Shown here piece by piece: positions 8,504 to 17,796 of a stretch of DNA of 64,000 nt. Position 1 is the first letter of the stretch. Each line of letters begins with the position of its first letter. The translations under genes and the position numbers were made by a program. Below the pieces are notes generated by a model that had not been told where the DNA came from, made no database searches, and saw only the letters and a program-made list of their open reading frames with translations. Location of the stretch: contig CAJTXZ010000014.1 of the NCBI GenBank assembly GCA_910583725.1, forward strand, positions 9,650-73,649. Reading direction: 5' to 3'. Source of the DNA: an uncultured Vampirovibrio sp. (GTDB taxonomy: Bacteria > Cyanobacteriota > Vampirovibrionia > Gastranaerophilales > Gastranaerophilaceae).

Positions 8504-10414
8504 CTATTTTTTATATTTTTTTGCTTCAATAATTACCATTAAACAAGATATATCAGCAGGTTTTACACCGCCAATTCTAAGTGCCTGGCCTAGTGTTTTC
8601 GGCCTTATTTTACCTAAAATTTCTCTTGTTTCAGTTGATATCTGTTTTAAATTTGTATAATCAATATCTTCAGGGATTTTAATCTTTTCCAGCTTCTCTG
8701 CCTGATTTACCTGCTCCATTTGACGTTTTATATAGCCATCATATTTTATTAAAATCTCAGACTGCTCTAAAACCTCTTTTATGAAATATTTATCCTCATT
8801 GTTCATTATAAGAGGCTTATAGCCCAATTCATATAGCACTTTATAATCAATGTTCGGTCTTTTTAATAATTGGTAGGCGCTTTGTCCTACTTCAAAAGTT
8901 TCATTAAACCTGCTTAAAATTTCTTTATTCTTATCATCGGGCGAAAACTTTACATTCCTTAAATTTTCAATCTCATCTTCAATTGCTTGTTTTTTAGATA
9001 AAAACCTCTGATAATTTTCTTCCCTTACAAGCCCTGTTTTATAGCCAATCTCCATAAGCCTGAAATCAGCATTATCCTGCCTTAAAAGAAGTCTGTACTC
9101 ACTTCTTGAGGTTAACATTCTATAAGGCTCAGCTAAATCTTTTGTAACTAAATCATCAATTAGTGTACCAATGTATGAGCTTGCCCTCTCAAGTTCAAGC
9201 ATTTCTTCACCTGCAGCATATTTTACAGCATTAATACCCGCAATAAGGCCTTGTGCTGCAGCCTCTTCATAGCCGGATGTACCATTTATCTGCCCTGCTA
9301 AAAACAGGCCTTTAATCTTTTTTGTCATAAGAGAGTGGCTTAATTCAACAGCCGGAACAGAATCATATTCTACAGCATATGCAGGTTTAATAATTGAAAC
9401 ATTTTCTAAGCCCGGCAATGAATGAAGCATTTGAATCTGCACTTCAATCGGAAGGCTTGTTGAAAAGCCCTGCACATAGGTTTCATATGTATCATTCCCT
9501 TCAGGCTCTATAAAAATATGGTGAGAGGGATTATCCTTAAACCTTACAACCTTATCTTCAATAGACGGACAGTATCTTGGGCCAATTCCTGTTATCATGC
9601 CCTGATACATAGGGGATTTATCAAGATTTTCTTTTATTATTTTATGCGTTAATTCATTTGTTTTTGTTAAATAACAAGGAAGCATTTTCCTTACAGGGTG
9701 ATTCTTTTTAAAAGAAAAGAAATTTAAACACCCCTTATAATAAGGATTATCATCAGGCTCATCAGGCGGCTGGATTGATAATTTGGAATAATCAATAGTT
9801 CTGGAGTCAACCCTTGCAGGTGTTCCTGTTTTAAGTTTTTTTAGCGGAAGTCCGAGTTTTAAAATACTGTCAGACAAACCTATTGCAGCCTGTTCGCCCA
9901 AACGCCCCGCTCTAAAAGATTTCATGCCGACATAAATTCTGCCTTCAAGGCTTGTTCCTGTAGTTAATATTACGCTTTTTGCATAATATTCAAGCCCTAG
10001 TTCATCAACCACTCCTAAAATTTCATCATTTTTTGCAAGCAGCCCTGTTATCTGGGTTTGTTTTAAGCTTATATTTTTTTCACCCTCAATGAGTTTTCTC
10101 ATAAAGGTTTTATACTCTTTTTTATCAGACTGGGCCCTTAAAGCCCTTACTGCAGGGCCTTTTGATAAATTCAGCATTTTATATTGCACATAAGTGTTAT
10201 CTGTCACATCAGCCATAACACCGCCAAGTGCGTCGATCTCTTTTACAAGATTAGACTTTGCAGGCCCGCCAACAGCAGGATTACAAGGCATTAGCGCTAT
10301 ATTATCAAGATTAAGTGAAGTAAATAAAACCTTCGCACCAAGTCTTGAGGCGGCAATTGCCGCCTCACAACCTGCATGTCCTGCACCAACCACTATTACA
10401 TCAAAATTAAACAA
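8504..10414 (-). CDS. mnmG: tRNA uridine-5-carboxymethylaminomethyl modification enzyme MnmG (GidA)
   Basis: 636 residues, a normal length. The start is probably TTG at 10414, since MFNFDVIVVGAGHAGCEAA begins exactly where the FAD-binding Rossmann motif (GAGHAG) should lie. The family signature PCNPAVGGPAKSNLVKEIDALGG follows, then a second signature GLFLAGQINGTSGYEEAAAQG, and the C-terminal helical domain (ALRIGGVKPADISCLMVIIE) that contacts MnmE. MnmG with MnmE modifies the wobble uridine of several tRNAs. MnmE is not in this window. The gene follows the OmpH-like gene by 15 bases on the same strand. Confidence 0.97.
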   Translation of the reverse strand: MFNFDVIVVGAGHAGCEAAIAASRLGAKVLFTSLNLDNIALMPCNPAVGGPAKSNLVKEIDALGGVMADVTDNTYVQYKMLNLSKGPAVRALRAQSDKKEYKTFMRKLIEGEKNISLKQTQITGLLAKNDEILGVVDELGLEYYAKSVILTTGTSLEGRIYVGMKSFRAGRLGEQAAIGLSDSILKLGLPLKKLKTGTPARVDSRTIDYSKLSIQPPDEPDDNPYYKGCLNFFSFKKNHPVRKMLPCYLTKTNELTHKIIKENLDKSPMYQGMITGIGPRYCPSIEDKVVRFKDNPSHHIFIEPEGNDTYETYVQGFSTSLPIEVQIQMLHSLPGLENVSIIKPAYAVEYDSVPAVELSHSLMTKKIKGLFLAGQINGTSGYEEAAAQGLIAGINAVKYAAGEEMLELERASSYIGTLIDDLVTKDLAEPYRMLTSRSEYRLLLRQDNADFRLMEIGYKTGLVREENYQRFLSKKQAIEDEIENLRNVKFSPDDKNKEILSRFNETFEVGQSAYQLLKRPNIDYKVLYELGYKPLIMNNEDKYFIKEVLEQSEILIKYDGYIKRQMEQVNQAEKLEKIKIPEDIDYTNLKQISTETREILGKIRPKTLGQALRIGGVKPADISCLMVIIEAKKYKK

Positions 10415-10429
10415 TTTAGTGGTCGTTCC

Positions 10430-10882
10430 TTATTTAAGAATATTTAAAACATCTTGTGTGCAATCAACACCGCCAGATACTCTTATATCTTTTTTAATAA
10501 TAATATCAAGCTTCTTTGCTGCTCTAACCTGTTCTGCTGCAGCTACTACTTTTCTTGTTAATTCATCTTCATATTTATTTCTTGCAGTAATATATTCCTG
10601 CTGTTTTGCGCGCACTTGTTTTATAGCTGCATCGCTAATCGTTTTCTTTTCAGCAGCTGTTTTTGCAGCATTTGCCTTCTTTTGCTGTGCGTCAGCATAA
10701 GATTTAATAGCAGCAACTTTCCTGTCTAATTCAGCTGTATATTTTTTAGCTAAAGAATACTGAGTTGAAACCTTTGCATAGTCTACATATCCAACACCGG
10801 CTGCAAAGCTTGTCTGTGCGCCAAAGCTGATGGCGAGTGCTAAAAACGTTGTTATTACTGTCTTTTTTGTAAATAATTTCAT
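10430..10882 (-). CDS. OmpH/Skp-family periplasmic chaperone
   Basis: 150 residues from the ATG at 10882 with a strong AGGAG site. Residues 1-28 are a signal peptide (KKTVITTFLALAISFGAQTSFAA). The mature part opens VGYVDYAKV, like Skp's 'IAVVDM', and continues as a long Ala/Lys/Gln-rich coiled coil before a short C-terminal strand. Skp-type proteins hold unfolded outer-membrane proteins in the periplasm, so this gene supports a diderm envelope. It lies between thrB and mnmG with gaps of 22 and 15 bases, so the three are probably co-transcribed. Confidence 0.85.
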   Translation of the reverse strand: MKLFTKKTVITTFLALAISFGAQTSFAAGVGYVDYAKVSTQYSLAKKYTAELDRKVAAIKSYADAQQKKANAAKTAAEKKTISDAAIKQVRAKQQEYITARNKYEDELTRKVVAAAEQVRAAKKLDIIIKKDIRVSGGVDCTQDVLNILK

Positions 10883-10904
10883 GGTTCTAATCTCCTTTTT
10901 TAAG

Positions 10905-11834
10905 CTATACAATTATTTTCGCCCCTTCATTATATACGGGCATTGTGTAAATTTGAGCGTCCACATTGATATTACTCCAGGCAGCTGTTACAATATCCTT
11001 TATGACATCATTTTTACTCCCGTCCTGAATTACAGCAACAGAAGGACCGGCACCTGCTAAAACACAGCCGATAACACCATCAATATGTTTAAGGTCATTC
11101 ATTATCCCTGAAAGACCGGGCACAAGTTTCATCCTATAAGGCTGGTGAAGCTTATCTTTAAGCGCAAGTTTCATAAGTTCTGCATCTTTCGTATGCAAAG
11201 CCTGAACAAACATTGCAGAATGCCTTAAATTATAAACAGCATCCTTCATTGGCACTTCATTAGGGAGAACACTTCTTGAAATCTCTGTTGAAAGCTCATA
11301 ATCAGGTATACACATAGTAATTACCCAATCATCGGGCCAGGGAAGCTTATTTGCACAAACAGAACCATCGGGCTCCCAATCAGACAAAACAACGCCGCCA
11401 AGTATGGCCGGAGAAATATTATCAGGATGCCCTTCCAGCTCAGTAGCAATAGATAATAATACAGCATCATCCGCAGGTTTTCCTAATAATTCGTTTGCCG
11501 CAATAAGCCCGCCAACTATAACAGAAGCAGAAGACCCTAACCCTCTTGCTACGGGAATCTCTGTCATTATCGATATTTTTAATTCATTCGGACTCTGCCC
11601 AATGTAGTTATACAAAAGTTCAATTGCCTTGTAAACAATATTATTTTTATCTCTTGGGATATTACTTATATCATTTTGATTATTTTCATCAATTATATTA
11701 ATTTCAATACCAGAGCCGGGCAGCACCGTTTCTTCAACGGTTATAGTATTAAATAAAGGAAGCGCAAGGCCGAGACAATCAAATCCACATCCGAGATTCG
11801 CAATAGTTGCAGGTACTTTGGCTGATACTTTCAT
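10905..11834 (-). CDS. thrB: Homoserine kinase
   Basis: 309 residues from the ATG at 11834 (AAGGAAA site). A longer frame starts inside dnaN and was rejected. The protein begins MKVSAKVPATIANLGCGFDCLGLAL, the usual ThrB opening, and has the GHMP-kinase ATP loop ARGLGSSASVIVGGLIAAN and the C-terminal GxxGAGPS-like LAGAGPSVAVI. It phosphorylates homoserine in threonine synthesis. The gap to dnaN upstream is 41 bases. Confidence 0.95.
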   Translation of the reverse strand: MKVSAKVPATIANLGCGFDCLGLALPLFNTITVEETVLPGSGIEINIIDENNQNDISNIPRDKNNIVYKAIELLYNYIGQSPNELKISIMTEIPVARGLGSSASVIVGGLIAANELLGKPADDAVLLSIATELEGHPDNISPAILGGVVLSDWEPDGSVCANKLPWPDDWVITMCIPDYELSTEISRSVLPNEVPMKDAVYNLRHSAMFVQALHTKDAELMKLALKDKLHQPYRMKLVPGLSGIMNDLKHIDGVIGCVLAGAGPSVAVIQDGSKNDVIKDIVTAAWSNINVDAQIYTMPVYNEGAKIIV

Positions 11835-11875
11835 GTTAAATTTCCTTAAAATCGTTTCCCGAACATTACGTTTTT

Positions 11876-13018
11876 CTACCTTACCTGAACCGGCATAATT
11901 AAGCAAATATAATTATTGCTCTCTTCTTCATTTTCACACTCAGGCTTAAATATTGACGCAGAAAGGTTTGTAGACATTTCTATCTTCACATTCTTTGTAT
12001 CCATATTTTTTAAGCTGTCGAGAATATACTTATAATTAAACGCAATTAAAAGATTTTCATACTCATAACTAATATCAAGAAAATCTTTACCAGAACCCGC
12101 TTCCGGGGTATCTGTACTAATTTCAAGACCATCGTTTTCAAAATTAAACTTAACAATATTTGTTCTCTCATTAACCATAACAGAGACTCTCTCAATAGCC
12201 TGAATTAATTCTTCTCTGACAACTGAAACACTTTTTTCGTTTGTTGATGGAATCAGCTGCTGATACTTTGGATAGGTTCCATCTATAAGCCTTGATTGAA
12301 ACATTACATTTTCAAACTCAAAAACTATTTTATTCTTTTTTAATATAAATTTAACAGTTTCATCCTTTATTATAGAAATTATTCTTGAAATTTCATTCAG
12401 GGTTCTAGCTGGAGAAATAAACATGACATTTTCACCCTTTGAATTAATTTCTTTCCTTGCGCGTGTTAAACGGTTCCCATCTGTTGCCACCATTTCAAGG
12501 ATATTCTCATTTATATTAAAACAAACACCTGATAATACACTGCCCGTTTCATTTTGGGCTGTTGAAAAAACAGTTTGCTTAATTCCCTTATTTAAAAGTC
12601 CGGCATTTATTTCAAATTCTTTATCGTCATTATTTTCATCATCCTGTTTATCCTCAAAAACTTTGGGATATTCTTCTGCACTTATTCCAATAAGTTCGAA
12701 TTTTGACTTGCCACAGGCAATTGTTACAACATTGGTTTCATCATTCAACTTTAATGTAATTGGTTTATCAGGAAGTTTATTCACTATTTCTTCTAATGTT
12801 TTAGCAGAAAGTGTAATTTTTCCTTCACTTAAAACTTCTGCATTTAATTTATAACTTATTGCAAGATTTAAATCCGTGGAAACAAACATTATTCTGTCAT
12901 TCGATACTGTTTCAATTAATATATTGGCTAAAACAGGTTGTACACCTTTATTTGAAGCTATACCTTTTACAAGTTTAATGCCGTTTAAAAAATCTTCTTT
13001 ATTTAAAATTATTTCCAT
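11876..13018 (-). CDS. dnaN: DNA polymerase III beta sliding clamp
   Basis: 380 residues. The three-domain clamp pattern is visible: MEIILNKEDFLNGIKLVKGIA at the N-terminus, the central EMVATDGNRLTRARKEI loop, and the C-terminal YICLIMPVQVR tail, close to the family ending 'LIMPMRL'. It forms the ring that tethers the replicase. dnaA is not beside it here. The upstream 180 bases are very AT-rich and hold repeated TGTGCAAAA words. Confidence 0.96.
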   Translation of the reverse strand: MEIILNKEDFLNGIKLVKGIASNKGVQPVLANILIETVSNDRIMFVSTDLNLAISYKLNAEVLSEGKITLSAKTLEEIVNKLPDKPITLKLNDETNVVTIACGKSKFELIGISAEEYPKVFEDKQDDENNDDKEFEINAGLLNKGIKQTVFSTAQNETGSVLSGVCFNINENILEMVATDGNRLTRARKEINSKGENVMFISPARTLNEISRIISIIKDETVKFILKKNKIVFEFENVMFQSRLIDGTYPKYQQLIPSTNEKSVSVVREELIQAIERVSVMVNERTNIVKFNFENDGLEISTDTPEAGSGKDFLDISYEYENLLIAFNYKYILDSLKNMDTKNVKIEMSTNLSASIFKPECENEEESNNYICLIMPVQVR

Positions 13019-13108
13019 TCTTTAAAGTTTCCTCTTTGGATTTTTTCTTTCTTATATTAATAAATATATTATATTATAAACATGATAATAATATATAATA
13101 AGCAAGAT

Positions 13109-13189
13109 AAAAATTGTGCAAAAGTATTCAAAACCCTTATCCTATAGTCATTTCGCCTTGTTTAAAAATTGTGCAAAAACTGTGTAAAG
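13109..13189. other. AT-rich dnaN upstream region with repeated DnaA-box-like words
   Basis: A 15-bp direct repeat ending in TGTGCAAAA occurs at 13109-13123 and 13164-13178. TTATCCTAT lies at 13137-13145 and TGTGTAAAG at 13181-13189. TGTGCAAAA differs from the DnaA box (TGTGNATAA) at one position. Two more copies lie inverted in comF at 13771-13779 and 13782-13790. An AT stretch (13062-13102) sits next to them. It could be a replication-related or regulatory region of dnaN; evidence is weak. Confidence 0.3.
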
Positions 13190-13200
13190 TTTTAAACATT

Positions 13201-13905
13201 TTAAACAGCCTTTGAAACTGTAATGCAAATTATATTATTTATACCCACTTTTTGAAATGCATTGATAGCTTCAAAAAGTGTAGCCCCTGTTGTTATAATG
13301 TCATCTATTAAAATAACAGTTTCCCTGTTGTAATTTTTTAAATTTACCTGAAAACACCCTCTAACATTGCTTTTTCTAGCCTCCTTATCTAATTTAAACT
13401 GAGGTTTTGTATTCCTTATTTTAATAAGTAAATCCGCGCGAAGCTTTAATTTTGCTATTTTTGCAAACCAGAAAGCGGTTTCATAAACATTGTTATAGCC
13501 TCTGTTTTGAACATTCTTTTTATTTGTTGGAATAGGCACTATGACTGCATTTTTAAGGTCTATTGTATTTATATTAGAACAGCTTTTATTATCCAAAATT
13601 TTTTCATAAAAATCAAAAATATATAACCCTAAAACCCTTGCCACGGCTTTTTTGTGTTCAAATTTTAATTTATGTATTAACTCTCTTATAACCTCTTTAT
13701 AAATAAATGCAGAATAAATTTCCACACCCAAAATTTTAGAATGCGCAAAACTTGATAACATTTGAACATTTTTTGCACAACTTTTGCACAGGATATTGTT
13801 ATCTTTTGAACAGCCGCAAATGCAGCAATTTTCTTTGTATATTAAAGCTAAAAGCCCCTCAAACATAGAATTTAAGGAGCTTTTGATAAAAGTTATTAAA
13901 TTCAT
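13201..13905 (-). CDS. ComF-family phosphoribosyltransferase-like protein
   Basis: 234 residues from the ATG at 13905 (an adjacent TTG is the other option; neither has a clear ribosome site). Residues about 25-45 form a zinc finger (CCICGCSKDNNILCKSC). The C-terminal half has the PRPP-binding signature VILIDDIITTGATLFEA and the NRGYNNVYETAFWFAK block typical of ComF. ComF proteins act in DNA uptake in some bacteria and are near-universal, with poorly defined chemistry. A type IV pilus-like system elsewhere in this window makes DNA uptake conceivable. Confidence 0.9.
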   Translation of the reverse strand: MNLITFIKSSLNSMFEGLLALIYKENCCICGCSKDNNILCKSCAKNVQMLSSFAHSKILGVEIYSAFIYKEVIRELIHKLKFEHKKAVARVLGLYIFDFYEKILDNKSCSNINTIDLKNAVIVPIPTNKKNVQNRGYNNVYETAFWFAKIAKLKLRADLLIKIRNTKPQFKLDKEARKSNVRGCFQVNLKNYNRETVILIDDIITTGATLFEAINAFQKVGINNIICITVSKAV

Positions 13906-14058
13906 CAATTTTTTAAGTTAAACAATTTCAAAATCATATAATTCATAAAAACCCTGCTAAGGGCTGTTTAAAAGCGGAATTTCATAACAAATTTTACTTA
14001 AAAACAGCCTTTGACATAAGTACCACTTGATAATTATAGGGTACCTTAAAACAGTTTA

Positions 14059-14829
14059 TTATTTGCCTACAATGCCTGTTAGTGGCGATGATGCGCTTGC
14101 GTATTGTTTTACAGGAATTCTTCCTGCTTCATATGCCATTCTTCCGGCTAAAACCCCGTATTTAAAGGCTTCTGCCATTTTAACAGGATCTTCAGCCTTT
14201 GCTATTGCTGTATTTATAAGGCAAAAATCAGCACCTTTTTCCATAACAGAAGAAGCGTCAGAAGGCACGCCAATTCCTGCATCCACAATAACGGGAATAT
14301 TTGCTTGCTCGATTATTATCTTGATATTTTCCATAGTGACAACCCCTTGTCCTGAGCCTATTGGGGAAGCCAGTGGCATAATTGTTGCACAGCCTATTTC
14401 TTCAAGCCTCTTTGCTAAAATAGGATCTGCATTAATGTAAGGAAGCACTGTAAATCCTTCATTAACAAGGACTTCCGCAGCTTTAAGTGTCTCAATAGGG
14501 TCTGGCAGAAGGAATTTAGGGTCAGGTATAACTTCAAGTTTTATCCAGTTGTTTATGCCCATTGCCTTTGAAAGCCTTGCTATTCTTATTGCTTCTTCCG
14601 CTGTGGCACAGCCTGCAGTGTTTGGTAAAATCCAGTATTTGTTTAGGTCAATGTTATCCATAAGGCCAACGTGGCCTGCAAAATTTTCATCAACCCTTCT
14701 TATTGCAACCGTTACAATCTCCGCCCCGCTTGCAGCATGAGCCTTTTTCATCGTTTCAAAGTCGTCAAATTTACCGGTTCCAACCATTAATCTTGATGAA
14801 AATTCGCGGTCTGCTATTCTTATTGTCAT
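14059..14829 (-). CDS. thiG: Thiazole synthase ThiG
   Basis: 256 residues from the ATG at 14829, which follows GGGGA by five bases; the in-frame TTG at 14841 was rejected. The protein shows MTIRIADREFSSRLMVGTGKF, the NTAGCATAEEAIRIARL block, IKLEVIPDPKFLLPDPIETL with the catalytic-lysine region, and the phosphate-binding MPLASPIGSGQGV, all hallmarks of ThiG. It forms the thiazole phosphate of thiamine from ThiS-thiocarboxylate, deoxyxylulose phosphate and dehydroglycine. ThiS, ThiF and ThiH are not next to it. Confidence 0.96.
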   Translation of the reverse strand: MTIRIADREFSSRLMVGTGKFDDFETMKKAHAASGAEIVTVAIRRVDENFAGHVGLMDNIDLNKYWILPNTAGCATAEEAIRIARLSKAMGINNWIKLEVIPDPKFLLPDPIETLKAAEVLVNEGFTVLPYINADPILAKRLEEIGCATIMPLASPIGSGQGVVTMENIKIIIEQANIPVIVDAGIGVPSDASSVMEKGADFCLINTAIAKAEDPVKMAEAFKYGVLAGRMAYEAGRIPVKQYASASSPLTGIVGK

Positions 14830-14928
14830 AATTTTCCCCAATCTTTCAATCTATTAAAAACTTTGTTATATAATGATTTTATGACAAAATTTATTTTTGA
14901 AAAAAATTGTTAAGAATATTACAAAACT

Positions 14929-16071
14929 ATGCTAAATAAACAAATAAATGACCAACAAATGCCTGAATATCAAAATGTGGAAGATTTTGATTATTTTTTG
15001 CCGGATGAACTAATTGCGCAATTCCCCCTAAAAAAACGCGATAATTCAAGAATGATGGTACTTTCAAGGCAAAATAAAAGCGTGGAGAATAAGCACTTCT
15101 ATGATTTTGTTAATTACCTAAATCCCGGTGATGTTTTAGTGTTAAATAATACCAAAGTCCTTCCTGCAAGGCTGATTGGGACTAAGTCCACGGGTGCAAA
15201 CATAGAAATATTCCTCCTTCATCCGGCAAAAGAAAACTCAGATGGGTTGCAAAAAACGCCTAAAACCTTGTGGTATGCGCTTATTAAAAATCTTAAACGC
15301 CTAAAACCCGGCGATATTGTGAAAATTTCAGATGAATTATCAGTAAAACTATTACAAAAAGGAAATTCTACGCTATCAGGCCCGGATGAAAACCTGGTGG
15401 AGCTTTTATTTGAGGGTGATGATATCTCAAGCGTGCTTGAAAAACACGGTGAAATCCCCTTGCCGCCTTATATTCAGAGAAAAATTAGCGAAGAAGATAA
15501 AAAAACATATCAGACAGTTTTTGCAAAAATCCCGGGAAGCGTTGCTGCACCTACTGCAGGGCTTCACTTCACACCTGAAATACTTGACATTATTAAGAAT
15601 AAGGGAATTAAGATTGCCTATATTACCCTGAACGTGGGCCTTGGCACGTTCCTCCCCGTAAAAGAAAATAATATTTTAAATCACAAAATGCACACAGAAA
15701 GTTTTGAAATTTCAAAAGAAGCAGCAGACATCATAAATTCTGTTTTGTGCCAAAAACCTAATGATTCAGGTAATAAAAAAAACAGCGTAATTGCCGTTGG
15801 AACCACTGCAGTTAGGACACTTGAGGCCGTTTATAAAAAATACGGCAAAATATTGGCAGTGTCTGATGAAACGGATATTTTTATTTACCCCCCTTATAAA
15901 TTTCAGGTTGTCGATAAGCTTTTAACAAATTTTCATTTGCCTAAATCTACGCTTATAATGCTTGTTTCAGCCTTTGCGGGCAGAGATTTTACACTCTCCT
16001 CTTATAAAAAAGCGGTTGATGAAAAATACAGGTTTTTTAGCTATGGCGACTGCATGTTTATAGATAAATAA
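14929..16071 (+). CDS. queA: S-adenosylmethionine:tRNA ribosyltransferase-isomerase QueA
   Basis: 380 residues. Family blocks are FDYFLPDELIAQFPLKKRDNSRMMVL, VLNNTKVLPARLIGTK, EIPLPPYIQR, VAAPTAGLHFT and TNFHLPKSTLIMLVSAFAG. It adds the epoxyqueuosine ring to preQ1-modified tRNA. The first about 17 residues precede the usual family start, so a later start (ATG at 14959) is possible, but neither has a good ribosome site. An ATG at 14881, placed seven bases after a TATAAT, opens a 10-codon frame just upstream. Confidence 0.95.
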   Translation: MLNKQINDQQMPEYQNVEDFDYFLPDELIAQFPLKKRDNSRMMVLSRQNKSVENKHFYDFVNYLNPGDVLVLNNTKVLPARLIGTKSTGANIEIFLLHPAKENSDGLQKTPKTLWYALIKNLKRLKPGDIVKISDELSVKLLQKGNSTLSGPDENLVELLFEGDDISSVLEKHGEIPLPPYIQRKISEEDKKTYQTVFAKIPGSVAAPTAGLHFTPEILDIIKNKGIKIAYITLNVGLGTFLPVKENNILNHKMHTESFEISKEAADIINSVLCQKPNDSGNKKNSVIAVGTTAVRTLEAVYKKYGKILAVSDETDIFIYPPYKFQVVDKLLTNFHLPKSTLIMLVSAFAGRDFTLSSYKKAVDEKYRFFSYGDCMFIDK

Positions 16072-16157
16072 TTTTTAAAAATTCCCCAAACGTAAAAATT
16101 TTTCCTGTTTGCATGTCATGCGCATTTATTTTATAATTTTTTTAACTGGGAAGGAAA

Positions 16158-16184
16158 ATGCACGAAAAACATTATGGTAGTTGA
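16158..16184 (+). other. Short upstream frame overlapping the dnaB start
   Basis: An ATG at 16158 follows AAGGAA closely and encodes only MHEKHYGS before a stop at 16182-16184. Its end overlaps the dnaB start codon at 16174 in another frame. The only good ribosome site in this stretch belongs to this short frame, so dnaB may be translated by coupling. Function is an inference. Confidence 0.35.
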
Positions 16185-17538
16185 GCTTGAGGCAAATAAG
16201 AAATTTACAAAAAAGCTTCCCCCGCATAATTTAGAGGCGGAAGAATCAGTCCTTGGGGCTATTTTAATAAACTCCGGAGATGTTTTAAACCGTGTTGTTG
16301 AAATTTTAACACCCGAAAGTTTTTATAACCCCAAAAACCGGCTCATTTACGAAGCCATGTTTAACTTGTTTAACCAGAATAAACCCGTGGATGCGCTTTC
16401 TGTGGGGGAATATTTTAGTGCCAAAAATCAGCTTGAAAACATTGGCGGCAGGGAATATTTAAACGATTTGATGATGGATACAATGTTAACATCAAACGTA
16501 GAATATTATGCAAATATTATTAAGGAAAATGCCACAAAAAGACAGCTGATTTCAGCCGGCAGCACTATAATTGAGGAAACTTTTAAAAACCCTGAATCCA
16601 AAGTTTCGCTTGAAACTGCAGAAAAATTAATCTTTGAAATAGCCCAGCAAAAAAGCTCCTCCCAAATGGAGGCCTTAAGTAGCCTGTTGTATGAAACAAT
16701 GGAGCAATTAGAGTACAGATGTACAAACAGAGGCTCTTACACCGGTGTGCCAAGCGGCTTTTACGAACTTGACGCTATGACAGCTGGGTTTCAAAAATCA
16801 GATTTATTAATATTGGCAGCGCGTCCCTCAATGGGTAAAACCGCCTTTGCACTTAATATTGCGCAAAATATCGCAATAAGGTCTAAGGTGCCTGTTGCAA
16901 TATTTTCGCTTGAAATGTCAAAAATTCAACTAACACAGAGGGTTTTGTGTGCAGAGGCTGAAATAGACGCCCAGAGAGCAAGAACAGGAGAACTGCAGCC
17001 CGCTGAATGGCAAAGAATTTCAGGCGTATTGAACGACCTGCATCTTGCCCCGCTTTTAATTGATGATACCGCAGGTGTCAGCGTTTCAGACATCCGTGCA
17101 AAATGCCGCCGCCTAAAGATGAATTATCCGGACCTTGGGATGATAATGATTGATTACCTGCAATTAATTGAGGACAGAAGCTCTCAAGACAGAACCCAGC
17201 AAATTTCATCAATTTCAAGGGGTCTAAAATCTCTTGCAAGAGAGCTGAATGTGCCCATTATAGCGCTTTCGCAGCTATCACGTAAGGTTGAAGACAGAAG
17301 CGATAAAAAACCTATGCTCTCAGACCTTAGAGAATCCGGCGCAATTGAGCAGGACGCCGATGTTGTAATGTTTATTTACAGGGAAGAATACTATGATAAG
17401 GACAATCCCGAGGTAAAAAATAAAGCAAAAATTATTATAGCAAAACAAAGAAACGGCCCCACAGGCGAGTTTGACCTGTTATTCCAAGGTTCTACAACAA
17501 GGTTTAAAAATCCTATTAAACGCCCGGATGAAGAATAA
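16174..17538 (+). CDS. dnaB: Replicative DNA helicase DnaB
   Basis: 454 residues. The N-terminal domain begins PPHNLEAEESVLGAILIN. The RecA-like domain has Walker A (ARPSMGKTAFALNIA), Walker B (MIMIDYLQLI), the DLRESGAIEQDADVV block and the late AKQRNGPTGEFDL arginine-finger region. It unwinds DNA at the fork as a hexamer. A TATAAT-like box lies about 40 bases upstream. The start codon has no ribosome site of its own (see the short frame at 16158). Confidence 0.97.
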   Translation: MVVELEANKKFTKKLPPHNLEAEESVLGAILINSGDVLNRVVEILTPESFYNPKNRLIYEAMFNLFNQNKPVDALSVGEYFSAKNQLENIGGREYLNDLMMDTMLTSNVEYYANIIKENATKRQLISAGSTIIEETFKNPESKVSLETAEKLIFEIAQQKSSSQMEALSSLLYETMEQLEYRCTNRGSYTGVPSGFYELDAMTAGFQKSDLLILAARPSMGKTAFALNIAQNIAIRSKVPVAIFSLEMSKIQLTQRVLCAEAEIDAQRARTGELQPAEWQRISGVLNDLHLAPLLIDDTAGVSVSDIRAKCRRLKMNYPDLGMIMIDYLQLIEDRSSQDRTQQISSISRGLKSLARELNVPIIALSQLSRKVEDRSDKKPMLSDLRESGAIEQDADVVMFIYREEYYDKDNPEVKNKAKIIIAKQRNGPTGEFDLLFQGSTTRFKNPIKRPDEE

Positions 17539-17733
17539 AGTGCGTTTACATAAATTATGCGAAATCCTGCAATACCTAGGGCCCGAATGCGCTGCGGCAT
17601 ATTTTAAAGGAAAAATTTTAAGTTTTTAAGCAGCTATACACTTTTTAGACTGCAAATTTTGTGTGGTGCTGCAGCTAAATATGCTGTGCAATTTTTACGT
17701 GTGCAATCTGTTTATAAGGTTTTAAGCACAACT

Positions 17734-17760
17734 AAGGCTTTGCCTTTACTTTGTTTTTTT
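17734..17760 (+). terminator. Weak terminator downstream of dnaB
   Basis: A 5-bp stem (AAGGC and GCCTT with a 3-base loop, 17734-17746) is followed by ACTTTGTTTTTTT. The remaining 17539-17733 stretch shows no gene that I can support. Confidence 0.4.
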
Positions 17761-17796
17761 GATTGATTTAAAATTTTTTAAACAACTGAAAAACCC

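Noticed and set aside
13962..14009. Inverted repeat GGCTGTTT..AAACAGCC between comF and thiG as a terminator
   Set aside because: The loop is 32 bases long and no T-run follows on either strand.
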